A stretch of 64,000 nt of DNA from DATASD01 sp035478835 (GTDB lineage Bacteria; Patescibacteriota; Saccharimonadia; Saccharimonadales; UBA4665), in assembly GCA_035478835.1 (NCBI GenBank), contig DATIJH010000009.1, positions 62,001-126,000 of the forward strand. The letters run 5' to 3'. The notes beneath the pieces are model-generated. The model had not been told where the DNA came from, did no database searches, and saw nothing but the letters and a program-made list of their open reading frames with translations. A program made the translations under genes and the position numbers. How positions within the stretch are numbered: the stretch's first letter is position 1; each line of letters opens with the position of its first letter. Below are positions 50,456 to 58,501 of this stretch, in pieces.

Positions 50456-51244
50456 TTAGCTCAGCAGTACGCCGCCGTCGACCACGATCTGCTCGCCGGT
50501 CATGTAGCTGGCCATATCGGATGCCAGAAAGAGCGCGACTTTGCCGATTTCGTCCGGTTCGCCCATGCGATGCATCGGGATTTTGGCCATGAAGGCTTCG
50601 ATAACTTTAGGATCGCTCGGACCGTCCGCTTGCATTGCTGCCGCGCCAGGTGTTTGAATGCCGCCCGGCGCGATGGCGTTCACCCAGATTTTGTCTTTCG
50701 ACAGTTCAAGCGCCGAGTTTTTGGTAAAACCCCAAAGGCCGTGCTTAGAAGCGTCGTAATGCGCGAGGCCAACCATGGTAGGGTGCAAAGCGTCAATAGA
50801 GGTAATGTTGATAATCCGGCCGCCGTTGCCGGTTTGGCGCATGGCGCTAGCGGCGTGCTTGGTGGTCAAAAAGACGCTGCGCAAGTTAACGTGCATGACT
50901 TTTTCGAACTGCTCTTCGGACATTTCCATGACCGGCACTGGCGGATAAATGCCCGCGTTATTCACCAAAATATCAATGGCGCCGAACTGCTCGCGACAGG
51001 CATTTGCCATGCGCTCTACATCGGCTTCGTTCGAGACGTCGGTTTTTATGGCCGCTGCCTTCCAGCCTTTTTGAGTGAGTTCTTGAACCGTTTCCCCGGC
51101 AGCTGCTTCGTCCAAGTCGGCGATTAACACCTTTGCGCCGGCTTCGGCTAAGCGGTACGCAATCCCCTTGCCGATTCCTTTACCGCCCCCTGTTACGATT
51201 GCGGCTTTGCCCGTCAAATCTAATAAATCATGCAACGATTTCAC
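50456..51244 (-). CDS. short-chain dehydrogenase/reductase
   Basis: 262 residues, classical SDR: cofactor loop VTGGGKGIGKG, DLDE after strand 2 (NAD preferred), NNAGIYPP, catalytic Ser in ITSIDAL, YDASK (Tyr-x3-Lys) and a C-terminal VDGGVLLS typical of FabG-like or glucose-dehydrogenase-like enzymes. The substrate is unknown. GTG start at 51244 is supported by AAGGAGG seven bases upstream. The gene ends 2 bp past the convergent DUF998 gene. Confidence 0.92.
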   Translation of the reverse strand: MKSLHDLLDLTGKAAIVTGGGKGIGKGIAYRLAEAGAKVLIADLDEAAAGETVQELTQKGWKAAAIKTDVSNEADVERMANACREQFGAIDILVNNAGIYPPVPVMEMSEEQFEKVMHVNLRSVFLTTKHAASAMRQTGNGGRIINITSIDALHPTMVGLAHYDASKHGLWGFTKNSALELSKDKIWVNAIAPGGIQTPGAAAMQADGPSDPKVIEAFMAKIPMHRMGEPDEIGKVALFLASDMASYMTGEQIVVDGGVLLS

Positions 51245-51268
51245 GATGTCCCTCCTTATTTTTAGAAA

Positions 51269-51760
51269 TTACGCTTGGTGCGCGTCGGGTACGATGGTCT
51301 TAAAGATTGCGTTGTAATCGCCGGATTTCGGGCCGCTAAACACCGCCATTCGCACTTGTTTAGGAATGAGGCGAAACGCAATGTAGTCGCCTTCTTTTAG
51401 CTTGGCGATAGGCGGAACGACGTTGCCGCTTGCGTCGAGCGAGGCGTTTATGATCTCGCCAAATAATTTATTGCTTTCGAGCGCGTCGGTGATTTCCGAG
51501 GCGACGCCTGTAATCTGTACAGTGGTCTGTGTTGCGTCATCATACACAACCAGCATCGCGTGATTGTTATGCTGTAAATTATCGGCTTTTTTGGTGCGGG
51601 TTTTGGTAAGGAAATTGATGGTGAGTCCCTTTTCGACGGCATAATAAATGGCGGCAGCGTGCGGCTCATCATTCGGATCGACGGTAGCTAAAACGCCGAC
51701 GCGGTGATCTCTCAAAAAAGCGTGCGCCTCTTGTTCTCCTGCATGAATCGTGACTGGCAT
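51269..51760 (-). CDS. pyridoxamine 5'-phosphate oxidase-like protein, second copy
   Basis: 163 residues, split-barrel flavin fold: AFLRDHRVGVLATVDPNDEPHAAAIYYAVEKGLTINFLTKTRTKKADNLQHNNHAMLVVYDDATQTTVQITG. It lacks the C-terminal PNPOx dimer motif and is only distantly like the one at 44744. Possibly a flavin or heme-binding reductase. Strong RBS GGGGGGAG before ATG 51760. It precedes the SDR gene by 24 bp, so the two may share a transcript. Confidence 0.85.
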   Translation of the reverse strand: MPVTIHAGEQEAHAFLRDHRVGVLATVDPNDEPHAAAIYYAVEKGLTINFLTKTRTKKADNLQHNNHAMLVVYDDATQTTVQITGVASEITDALESNKLFGEIINASLDASGNVVPPIAKLKEGDYIAFRLIPKQVRMAVFSGPKSGDYNAIFKTIVPDAHQA

Positions 51761-51826
51761 GTCTCCCCCCTGCTTTATGTGGCGTATGATCTCATTGTAG
51801 TAGTTAAGGAAAATACTACAAGTCGA

Positions 51827-52396
51827 TTATTTTGCAGGTGTTGCGGGGTCGAGCAGGACGCCGTTTTTGGATACGCTGGGCTCGGTAGAAAGATTGCGAT
51901 TCCAGCAGCACGGGCGGCGTTTGCCGGCTTTCATTTTGGAGCACGCAACTTCGACGCGGCGTTTACGCGTCTCGGCGTTGTTGGTTGAGCGCGTCCAGCG
52001 CACCCATTCCCAGCGCGCCATCGGCGTAATGCTGGCCCACATGGCTTTTGCCTCCGGGTGCGTTTGTACTGCCTGCCAGAGGTCGGCGGGCACATCCGGA
52101 TTCGGCCATTCTTTGAGCGGTTCCAGGTGGAGTGTAACGGTGTCGCCAGCGCTGACGCCAATGGCTTTTGACAGCGCATCGGGTATGCGGAACCAGTGGC
52201 CCCACTTGCCGTCCGGCTCAAGCGGCGTCCAGAAATCGTAGCCGTTTATCGTGCCTTTGACCATGGCCTGTCCGCGCGAGGGCAGCTTGGCGCTGGCATC
52301 TTCGGGCAGTCGCGCGATCAGCCAGGAGCTGATTGTAAACAGCTTGGTCTTGCAGTCGATTACGGGCTCGGCGGCTTGTTTCGCTACAGTTGTCAT
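51827..52396 (-). CDS. DUF1905/YdeI-type protein, 189 aa
   Basis: The N-terminal beta barrel has LFTISSWLIARLPEDASAKLPSRGQAMVKGTINGYDFWTPLEPDGKWGHWFRIPDALSKAIGVSAGDTVTLHLEP, the DUF1905 signature. The C-terminal half (DVPADLWQAVQTHPEAKAMWASITPMARWEWVRWTRSTNNAETRKRRVE) is the OmpD-associated YdeI-like helical domain, ending with a Lys/Arg/Cys-rich stretch. Function unknown. A one-domain paralogue lies at 53162. Leaderless by spacing to TATAAT. Confidence 0.85.
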   Translation of the reverse strand: MTTVAKQAAEPVIDCKTKLFTISSWLIARLPEDASAKLPSRGQAMVKGTINGYDFWTPLEPDGKWGHWFRIPDALSKAIGVSAGDTVTLHLEPLKEWPNPDVPADLWQAVQTHPEAKAMWASITPMARWEWVRWTRSTNNAETRKRRVEVACSKMKAGKRRPCCWNRNLSTEPSVSKNGVLLDPATPAK

Positions 52397-52402
52397 GGCT
52401 TA

Positions 52403-52408
52403 ATTATA
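52403..52408 (-). promoter_or_regulatory. -10 element for leaderless DUF1905/YdeI gene
   Basis: Minus-strand TATAAT with TTGG before it (extended -10), TAAGCC, then ATG at 52396. Confidence 0.6.
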
Positions 52409-52474
52409 CCAAATTTTAGTTATCGAACAGCTTATTGCCCCGCAATTGCGCCTCGCACGACGGATTAGGTTTAA

Positions 52475-53086
52475 CTAAAGCCATTCAGCGACGCCTCCGT
52501 GGTGCGAACATGTGCCGCTACGGGATTGGCTAAAGCTATACGTCCCGTCTCTGCACTTGGCGGTGGCGCCAGACGGCGCAGTTTCGCTATTGTATGGACT
52601 GCAAACCGTGTTTCCTGCCGAATTTACATAGGTGCCGTTCGGGCAATCTAAGGACGGACTTGGCGTTGGCGCAACGTATGTGCCTATGGCAGTAACTTGA
52701 GCAATCGGCTGCACGGTTACCGTCTCACTCGTCACGTTATTGGTATCGGCCTTGCAATTGGCTGGACTGTATTTAGTGAGCTGGTGTTTGAGCTGCTTTT
52801 CCCCGTTGGCGCCCGCGACGGTTACTTTTGTCTGGCCTTTCGCAAGGGAGTTATCTTCGACGGTCGTAGAAGTATATGGGATAGTCTGGGTTTCGGTGCT
52901 ATAGGTAACCGATGACGTGCAGGCGTTTGTTGTGTTTGCGGTCTTGGGGGTGGGGGTAGGCGTTGTATGCGGCGATGATGAACTGGGCGCAGCAGCGGCT
53001 ACGCCAATAAATCCGGCGGCAGCGATAACTCCTATTTTCCCAGCGGTGGATAGTGCGGTAAACCAACTCTTTAGCCTGTGCAGCAT
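52475..53086 (-). CDS. secreted G5-domain/DUF3761 protein, 203 aa
   Basis: A signal peptide (IGVIAAAGFIGVAAAAP) is followed by a Ser/Thr/Pro linker and a G5 domain (SVTYSTETQTIPYTSTTVEDNSLAKGQTKVTVAGANGEKQLKHQLTKY). A short spacer with CPNGTYVNSAGNTVC precedes the DUF3761 end CRDGTYSFSQSRSGTCSHHGG. G5 domains bind N-acetylglucosamine polymers and peptidoglycan. The cysteines probably pair as disulfides outside. RBS AGGAG eight bases before ATG 53086. Confidence 0.85.
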   Translation of the reverse strand: MLHRLKSWFTALSTAGKIGVIAAAGFIGVAAAAPSSSSPHTTPTPTPKTANTTNACTSSVTYSTETQTIPYTSTTVEDNSLAKGQTKVTVAGANGEKQLKHQLTKYSPANCKADTNNVTSETVTVQPIAQVTAIGTYVAPTPSPSLDCPNGTYVNSAGNTVCSPYNSETAPSGATAKCRDGTYSFSQSRSGTCSHHGGVAEWL

Positions 53087-53161
53087 TTCACGCTCCTATG
53101 CTCATTCTACGCCCAGGGCGCGTATATGCAACAGGCTTTTTGACCGCGATGGAGTGCGGTA

Positions 53162-53434
53162 TTATTCCAAACGTTCGGTAAGGTGAATGGTGACACTGTC
53201 GCCCACGTCTTTGCCGATGAGTTCGCGGGTTTCGGCCTTAATGGGTAGCATGTGCGTGCCGTCGCCCATGGCCATGAACGACGCGCGGAACGGATGGCCG
53301 TCGATCGTGCCAAGTATTTTAACCAAGCCGCGCGTGCCAAAGAACTCCGCTGAGCCCGGCATGGCAACGCGTGTCCACGAGCCCTTCCCTTCGCCGCGCT
53401 GCAGCACGGCCGTGAATGTTTTATCGAGTTTCAT
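53162..53434 (-). CDS. DUF1905-domain protein, 90 aa
   Basis: A single small beta-barrel: FTAVLQRGEGKGSWTRVAMPGSAEFFGTRGLVKILGTIDGHPFRASFMAMGDGTHMLPIKAETRELIGKDVGDSVTIHL, the complete DUF1905 domain without the YdeI half seen in the gene at 51827. Function unknown. ATG lies six bases after TATACT. Confidence 0.85.
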   Translation of the reverse strand: MKLDKTFTAVLQRGEGKGSWTRVAMPGSAEFFGTRGLVKILGTIDGHPFRASFMAMGDGTHMLPIKAETRELIGKDVGDSVTIHLTERLE

Positions 53435-53440
53435 GCCTCT

Positions 53441-53446
53441 AGTATA
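53441..53446 (-). promoter_or_regulatory. -10 element for leaderless DUF1905 gene
   Basis: Minus-strand TATACT, AGAGGC, then ATG at 53434. Confidence 0.55.
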
Positions 53447-53497
53447 GTACGAACCGGCCGGAAACGAACGGCTTTTCGTGTGCCGTTATAGTAGCTA

Positions 53498-54073
53498 TCA
53501 GCGACTTGCGGCCTGCAATATGTCACCCAGGTCGAACGCTGACACATTGCCAAAGTCCAACCCGGCTATGCCGGCGCCGTCTGGATTGAGCGCGTGCACA
53601 TCGAGCGGCATTTTGACGGGCTTATCGCTGACGGTGCTGGCGTCCCAGGTGATGCCCATCGGCTGGTCTATCTCGCGAGCCCGCAACTCGGCGTCGTGGC
53701 AGTCCAGGTCCTCTGCGTTGAGTTTCTGCCCTTTTAGGGTATACCACGTCACCATGCCGCCCAAATGTGTTGCAGTAATCTCGATACCGGTAGGATTGAC
53801 GTCGACCTCCTGCGGAAAGTTTAGCGAATCTACCACTGGCCGCCCAATAACATGGCTGCTCCCATCCTCATTTTTTTGTGTAAAAATTGCTTCGCAAATC
53901 CGGGCGGTAACTTTTGACGCGGTGGCAATACTTGAGGTTGAAGGCGTGCTTTCTTGCGATGCACTCACCGAAGGATGCGGCGCTGGCGTTTCGGGCGAAG
54001 CATAACAGCCGGCCGCCAAAACCCCCGTAGCCAGTAAAGTAACGGCAGCGCGCGGCGCACGATAGATATGCAT
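53498..54073 (-). CDS. lipoprotein, 191 aa
   Basis: The N-terminus AAVTLLATGVLAAGCYASP contains a lipobox (LAAG-C22), so the mature protein should be a membrane lipoprotein. A Ser/Thr/Pro linker follows, then a domain of about 140 residues with no known family: ICEAIFTQKNEDGS, VVDSLNFPQEVDVNPTGIEITATHLGGMVTWYTLKG and LDCHDAELRAREIDQPMGI. RBS AGGAGG eight bases before ATG 54073. Confidence 0.78.
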   Translation of the reverse strand: MHIYRAPRAAVTLLATGVLAAGCYASPETPAPHPSVSASQESTPSTSSIATASKVTARICEAIFTQKNEDGSSHVIGRPVVDSLNFPQEVDVNPTGIEITATHLGGMVTWYTLKGQKLNAEDLDCHDAELRAREIDQPMGITWDASTVSDKPVKMPLDVHALNPDGAGIAGLDFGNVSAFDLGDILQAASR

Positions 54074-54197
54074 AAGGCATCCTCCTGTTTAAAGGCGAAA
54101 GTCAATTCTACCACGGCGCGCCTCGATGAGTCCAGGAGGCCAGCGGTACGCATGTCAAGATTGCTTTATTTACGATTCTATGATATAATATAAAAAC

Positions 54198-54635
54198 ATG
54201 ATTAGCTTGAACCGCAATCCTGCATATCGAAACCACAATATACCGCTCAATCCGGATTATTATTACCGCGGCCTGATTGTGCCAAATTATGAAGGGCTCT
54301 GGGCGCCGCCGGATGAAGCCGGCAACCAGATTATGGTGGGCTACGGCAAGGGCGGCACTACGCGCTTGTCATTCCAAAGGGGTTATCCGAACGATTTATA
54401 TGTGAATGGCATTGTAAAGGCCGATACGCTTATTGTAGGCGGCCCGAATTTGCCAGTATCGCAAGAGGAAGCCGAGAGCGGCTATGCATATGTGGACCAG
54501 CTCGTGCGTGCCGAAGTAGAGTCCGGCGAGGTGCCGCTCGCCGTTTACCAGCGCCAAGCGCTTGGCGGCGCCGCCTTGCACGACGTGCATGTTTGGGAAA
54601 AGGTATTCGATTCGTTCCCGCCGCAAGTAGCGTAA
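54198..54635 (+). CDS. hypothetical protein, 145 aa
   Basis: A soluble protein starting MISLNRNPAYRNHNIPLNPDYYYRGLIVP. Aromatic and Pro/Asn-rich first half, helical acidic second half (VSQEEAESGYAYVDQLVRAEVESGEVPLAV). No family is recognised. TATAAT lies eight bases before the ATG with no Shine-Dalgarno sequence, so the leader is one or two bases at most. The 3' end is six bases from the convergent gene. Confidence 0.6.
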   Translation: MISLNRNPAYRNHNIPLNPDYYYRGLIVPNYEGLWAPPDEAGNQIMVGYGKGGTTRLSFQRGYPNDLYVNGIVKADTLIVGGPNLPVSQEEAESGYAYVDQLVRAEVESGEVPLAVYQRQALGGAALHDVHVWEKVFDSFPPQVA

Positions 54636-54641
54636 GTAGCG

Positions 54642-55076
54642 TTACTCCGCTAACCCCGTACGCTCTAGCAGCTGGAACTCTGCCGTCCACGCATCAATTC
54701 TGGCCGAACCCTGGGATATCTCCTCGCATAGCTCAATGCCGCGCATTATAAAGTCGGGCACGTGCGGCTCAAAGTTGGCGCCGAGCTCGGGCTGTATCTC
54801 TGCGAATTGTCGCACGAGATCTTGCGCTGCAGCGTCGATAGACTCTGAGTCGGTCGCTTGTAGCATGCCAAGTCCGATGCCGCTCCCTACGCAGACTCCC
54901 ATGAGTTTTGCGAATATCGCGTCCATCTCCTCGCCCAACCGCAAGCCCATTTCTTCTGCGATAATAACATGTGCAAGTTTTCGAGCATAAAAAGTGCGCC
55001 GCCGCATGGATGCCGCCGCAGCTTTGGCTAATTCTATGTAGGGTTCACGGTCCTCGCCGCCCAAAAATTCTGACAT
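54642..55076 (-). CDS. hypothetical helical protein, 144 aa
   Basis: MSEFLGGEDREPYIELAKAAAASMRRRTFYARKLAHVIIAEEMGLRLGEEMDAIFAKLMG gives a mostly helical protein with a Gly-rich turn (GVCVGSGIGLGML). No family is recognised. ATG 55076 is preferred to an ATG 14 codons upstream because it starts the regular helical sequence, and TACGGT sits seven bases before it; this choice is weak. Confidence 0.5.
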   Translation of the reverse strand: MSEFLGGEDREPYIELAKAAAASMRRRTFYARKLAHVIIAEEMGLRLGEEMDAIFAKLMGVCVGSGIGLGMLQATDSESIDAAAQDLVRQFAEIQPELGANFEPHVPDFIMRGIELCEEISQGSARIDAWTAEFQLLERTGLAE

Positions 55077-55129
55077 AAAATTAACCGTACCATATGTAGA
55101 ATTTTTTACGAAATGCATATCGCGGTTAG

Positions 55130-55909
55130 CTACAGGGCAAATACGCTGACGATCGGCGAGTGATCTGTCGGCACGCCGGTAATAACCGTGCTCCCCAAGG
55201 CGGCGAACCCGGCATACAAAACGTGGTCATATGCGTAACCCCAGGGAGTAGTAGCCTCGGTCTGCGGCACTTCCTGGAAACCTTTGGCGAATAATTCCGG
55301 CAGGAGCAGCGTCAGGGTCTCGCCGTGTAAATTAAAATCACCCTGTAACAGGCGTAACGAATGTTTCCGCGCCACGATTTTGGCCTGCATGTCGTCTAGT
55401 GCGGGCTTGGCTTGTGCTGATGTTTGATCGACGCCGAACGCTTTGAACGGCACGGTGTGAAGCGTCTCGATGAGCGCTTCGGAGCCTATGTCGGCCAAAA
55501 CCGAGGTCAGCCCTTTGTTATGGATTCGGGTCGCCCACGGAGCTTTGTAGCCAGCGTCGATAAATTGCCGAAATTCATGCCGGCGTAACGGAAAGCGTGA
55601 AATAATCGCCTGCCCAAGCTGGTAATTTGGGTCAATGTGCGACTCGCCATAGCTGTCGTTCACCCAATATGACAAGCCGAGGGCGTCGGAAATTTCGGCG
55701 GCTTGGCTGTAATTCTTGCTGGTATGTGTTTCTTGCAGGGTGATGACGTCGCCACCTGTTTGCGCGAGCGTGCTGATTATGGCATCAAGGCCGTCGATGT
55801 CGTACGGGCCGTACGCCTCGTGCGGTGCGCCCGCAGGCGGCACGCGCGCCGGGTCCATTATTTTACCGCCGCCAATGTTCCACTGCACTGCTCGAATAAC
55901 TTCAGTCAT
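55130..55909 (-). CDS. endonuclease/exonuclease/phosphatase (EEP) family protein
   Basis: 259 residues. EEP motifs: IRAVQWNIGGG (Asn metal ligand), DVITLQETHTS (catalytic Glu), GQAIISRFPLRR, LLQGDFNLHG (GDFN with Asp and Asn) and VPTDHSPIVSVF (SDH-type His). Cytosolic, without a signal peptide. It could act on DNA, sugar phosphates or lipids. ATG 55909 is chosen since family homology starts at residue 3; the longer upstream frame does not match. Confidence 0.88.
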   Translation of the reverse strand: MTEVIRAVQWNIGGGKIMDPARVPPAGAPHEAYGPYDIDGLDAIISTLAQTGGDVITLQETHTSKNYSQAAEISDALGLSYWVNDSYGESHIDPNYQLGQAIISRFPLRRHEFRQFIDAGYKAPWATRIHNKGLTSVLADIGSEALIETLHTVPFKAFGVDQTSAQAKPALDDMQAKIVARKHSLRLLQGDFNLHGETLTLLLPELFAKGFQEVPQTEATTPWGYAYDHVLYAGFAALGSTVITGVPTDHSPIVSVFAL

Positions 55910-55955
55910 ATGGAACAACATACCATAAGATGACCCAAGGCAACCACTCCGCAGT

Positions 55956-56159
55956 TTATATGTGCATGAAGTGCAACAAGTAGTAGACCAAATATGCTGG
56001 CCAGAACACAGCCTTAAAGATGGCGACAATCACCAGCCAAAACGTGCCCGAATGAAAGTGTAGAAAATACGCCAGCGAGCCAATGAAACCAAGAAACCAG
56101 AGTCCGCCCGTGCCGCCACTGGGGCGCATTTGCATTTTGTGCCGGTCGTTATCACTCAT
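55956..56159 (-). CDS. small two-TM membrane protein, 67 aa
   Basis: A polar start (MSDNDRHKMQMRPSGGTG) and two TM segments (LWFLGFIGSLAYFLHF and FWLVIVAIFKAVFWPAYLVYYLLHF). The short loop HFHSGTF and the many aromatic residues resemble small conserved membrane proteins seen widely in bacteria, without known function. The ATG lies six bases after TATACT. It is upstream of the EEP gene on the same strand by 46 bp. Confidence 0.75.
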   Translation of the reverse strand: MSDNDRHKMQMRPSGGTGGLWFLGFIGSLAYFLHFHSGTFWLVIVAIFKAVFWPAYLVYYLLHFMHI

Positions 56160-56165
56160 ATTAAT

Positions 56166-56171
56166 AGTATA
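56166..56171 (-). promoter_or_regulatory. -10 element for leaderless two-TM protein gene
   Basis: Minus-strand TATACT, ATTAAT, then ATG at 56159. Confidence 0.6.
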
Positions 56172-56208
56172 ACAAAGCCGGCCTCGTAACGGTACGATAA
56201 TCCGTACA

Positions 56209-57498
56209 TTATTTGGGTTGGTTTTGGTCTGGCCCGTTTTCGTTCGTGGAGTTTAAGAAGTACTCAGGATTGCTGCCTTCAAGCAGTGTCAGGCCGCCAC
56301 GTTGCCATTCCTTCACTTTTTCTATAATTTGGTCTTTGGTGAGCGTGTCCGAGATGAGATCTTTCAGGACTACCCGGCCATCGCCGCGGTATTCGCCCAG
56401 TTGGTCGGGCTGGTGGCTGCCGTGCCGCGCTTTGGGATGACCGTCTGGTAGGTGGCCGAGGTGCGTGTCTTCGCTAATGAGGCATTTTTCGATCGCGGCG
56501 CCTTCAAAGTAGGCCGCGCGCAGGTCGGTTCCGCGAAGGTCAGAGCTTGCAATCGTCGTGCCATCGAGCTGGACTTCATTCAGGCGGGACTCCCTAAAGC
56601 TGACGTTCGAAATTTGGTTTCGTTGCAATCCTGCGCCGGTCAGATCCAAGCCATGTAAATCGTACCCGGAAACATCGCGCATTTCGTCGAGGTTAAGGCC
56701 GCGCGCATTCACCAGCGGTTTTTCCGGTTCTTGGTAAATGCCGGTGAGCTCGGCCAGCTTTTCCATCTCATTCTTTATCCCGAAGAATCGCCGAATGCGT
56801 CCTCTCGCGACTTGTTTTTCCGCTTCGGCGCGAGCTATATCAAGCGTGCGGGCGAATAGCTTGAGCGCGCTGCGGTCGCTGTTGCGCCTCTCGGTGACCG
56901 CGTGATTATAGCCATCCGGATCTTCTGCATAAGTTTTGCGCAATATCTCAAGGCTACCACGACGTCCGCGCAAATACGTTGCCGCCGTCCTGTTGATTTC
57001 CCCACGATACGATTTAAGGTGAATGAAGGATTCAATAGTGTTCAATCGCGCCATGCGTTCATCGCCAGTAGAGTCGCCCTTCATGTCGCCCAGCGCCTTG
57101 CTGAACCGATCTTCTCGCTTCTCTTTGGAGTTGTTCCTGACGGTTATGGCGCCGACGACTGTGGTCACCGTGGAAACGCCAAGGGCGCCAATGGCAATCC
57201 AGTTAGAACTTGAGTCTTGCGATTGTGACTGGGCTTCTGTGGTGGTAGTCGGCGACGCTTCTGCGCGTCCGGCCATGCCAACAAAAAGCGTACCGCCCAA
57301 GACAAGTCCGGCGGCTAGTTTAGATATTACATGTCTGCGATTGCCTTGTTGTTCGGGCGCGGCCAGGTTAATCACTTCTGCTACTGGCGTATGTGGGGCG
57401 CCGGCGGTAATTTCGTGTTGAGGAGGTGTAACCAGAGCCTCGGTTACGACCTGCTCCGAAATAACGAACGTCTTAGGAGAACCATCTACACGTGTCAT
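56209..57498 (-). CDS. membrane protein with pentapeptide-repeat domain, 429 aa
   Basis: An N-terminal cytosolic region of about 55 residues, a TM (HVISKLAAGLVLGGTLFVGMAG), a Ser/Thr/Gln linker and a second TM (WIAIGALGVSTVTTVVGAITV) are followed by a charged helical part. Pentapeptide repeats then run over about residues 275-345: LNLDEMRDVSGYDLHGLDLTGAGLQ, VSFRESRLNEVQLDGTTIASSDLRGTDLRAAYFEG. The repeats build a square beta-helix used for protein contacts. Function unknown. ATG 57498 is six to seven bases after an ATTATA/TATTAT element. Confidence 0.78.
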   Translation of the reverse strand: MTRVDGSPKTFVISEQVVTEALVTPPQHEITAGAPHTPVAEVINLAAPEQQGNRRHVISKLAAGLVLGGTLFVGMAGRAEASPTTTTEAQSQSQDSSSNWIAIGALGVSTVTTVVGAITVRNNSKEKREDRFSKALGDMKGDSTGDERMARLNTIESFIHLKSYRGEINRTAATYLRGRRGSLEILRKTYAEDPDGYNHAVTERRNSDRSALKLFARTLDIARAEAEKQVARGRIRRFFGIKNEMEKLAELTGIYQEPEKPLVNARGLNLDEMRDVSGYDLHGLDLTGAGLQRNQISNVSFRESRLNEVQLDGTTIASSDLRGTDLRAAYFEGAAIEKCLISEDTHLGHLPDGHPKARHGSHQPDQLGEYRGDGRVVLKDLISDTLTKDQIIEKVKEWQRGGLTLLEGSNPEYFLNSTNENGPDQNQPK

Positions 57499-57505
57499 GG
57501 CGTAT

Positions 57506-57511
57506 ATAATA
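57506..57511 (-). promoter_or_regulatory. -10 element for pentapeptide protein gene
   Basis: Minus-strand TATTAT seven bases before ATG 57498 (or ATTATA six bases before it). Confidence 0.4.
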
Positions 57512-57552
57512 CCATTTATACCTAAGTAAGTCAATATTGCTACTGGGGTAGC

Positions 57553-57582
57553 TTGACTCTGAAAACGTTCGGGGTCTATATT
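57553..57582 (+). promoter_or_regulatory. full promoter of a leaderless gene
   Basis: TTGACT at 57553-57558, 18-bp spacer, TATATT at 57577-57582, TTAAGC, then ATG at 57589. This is the clearest case in the window with both promoter boxes and the six-base spacing. Confidence 0.7.
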
Positions 57583-57588
57583 TTAAGC

Positions 57589-57750
57589 ATGGGAAAGAGC
57601 ACGGCTATAGCAATTTTTCTCCTGGCGATGGTAGTTGTTATTGTGGCCGTGGATGTGTTGTTCTTTAGGCATCAATTCCGTGAAAGGCTGATTTCAAACG
57701 TCGGGATCGTGCTGGTTTTTATAGCCTTCTACTTACGATTTCTAAAGTAA
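57589..57750 (+). CDS. small membrane protein, 53 aa
   Basis: MGKSTAIAIFLLAMVVVIVAVDVLFFRHQFRERLISNVGIVLVFIAFYLRFLK: two TM segments joined by a charged loop HQFRERL. Unrecognised. The longer in-frame start at 57553 overlaps the -35 box and is rejected. Overlaps the convergent ATP-grasp gene by 9 bp. Confidence 0.7.
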   Translation: MGKSTAIAIFLLAMVVVIVAVDVLFFRHQFRERLISNVGIVLVFIAFYLRFLK

Positions 57751-58497
57751 GGTTTGGCTGAGCGCCGTGTCTAGCGCGGATTCTAAGAATAAGCGGGCGA
57801 TGTCAACGATCGGTCCGCTGCTTGGAGCGTGGAACCACTTGAGCCCCGGCGTGGTATTTACTTCCAAAATGTATACTCGTCCAGAGTCGTCGACCAAGTA
57901 GTCAACAGCCGCGAACTTGAGGTCAAGTATGTCTGCGATACGAAGCGATGAAGCAACAAGCGTCGGGTTCCATAAGTTTCGTGGATATGAGATGCGTTCC
58001 AGTGGTCTGTCTTCTGCAACAGAGGTGCCGTACTCGCTGCGATGCACGCCAACGACTTCGCCGTTCAATAATAAGTAGCGCAATTCCTTGCCGGCAATAT
58101 ATTTTTCGAGTATATATTGCTCGACATTGAGCGCGGCAAGCTGCGCCCGGTTGGTGACGACATGAATATCGCGTGCCCCCGCACCGGTGACAGGCTTAGC
58201 GATAATTGTTCCGTGGCGGCTCAAAAATGCCTCGGCGTCGGACTGCGTACGCGCCCGTGTGTAAGGTATGTTTGGCATGTCGTGCCGCTCAAGAATGCGC
58301 CGTGTGACGTATTTGTCTTTGGCCAAAGCAACGCTCGCAGCCGAATTAAGCGGGCTGCGCGACATGTTTATGTATCTTTCTTGACCATCTACGGTGATGG
58401 CAAACACGCCGAGTGGCGTTATCCATACTGGTGAGAGGCCCATTTGCCTGGCTTGGCCAAATAGCAATTCGGCCGTGCCAAGCTTTCGAGCGGTCAT
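57742..58497 (-). CDS. RimK-like ATP-grasp ligase, 251 aa
   Basis: ALAKDKYVTRRILERHDMPNIPYTRA, GTIIAKPVTGAGARDIHVV (nucleotide lysine and Gly loop), YILEKYIAGKELRYLLLNGEVVGVHR and FAAVDYLVDDSGRVYILEVNTTPGLKWF (metal ligands D, E and N) form a full ATP-grasp fold of the RimK/cyanophycin-synthetase kind. It would make an amide bond between a carboxylate and an amine; substrate unknown. ATG 58497 is four bases after the RRM gene's stop, so the two are co-translated. No Shine-Dalgarno sequence. Confidence 0.85.
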   Translation of the reverse strand: MTARKLGTAELLFGQARQMGLSPVWITPLGVFAITVDGQERYINMSRSPLNSAASVALAKDKYVTRRILERHDMPNIPYTRARTQSDAEAFLSRHGTIIAKPVTGAGARDIHVVTNRAQLAALNVEQYILEKYIAGKELRYLLLNGEVVGVHRSEYGTSVAEDRPLERISYPRNLWNPTLVASSLRIADILDLKFAAVDYLVDDSGRVYILEVNTTPGLKWFHAPSSGPIVDIARLFLESALDTALSQTLL

Positions 58498-58501
58498 CAA
58501 G

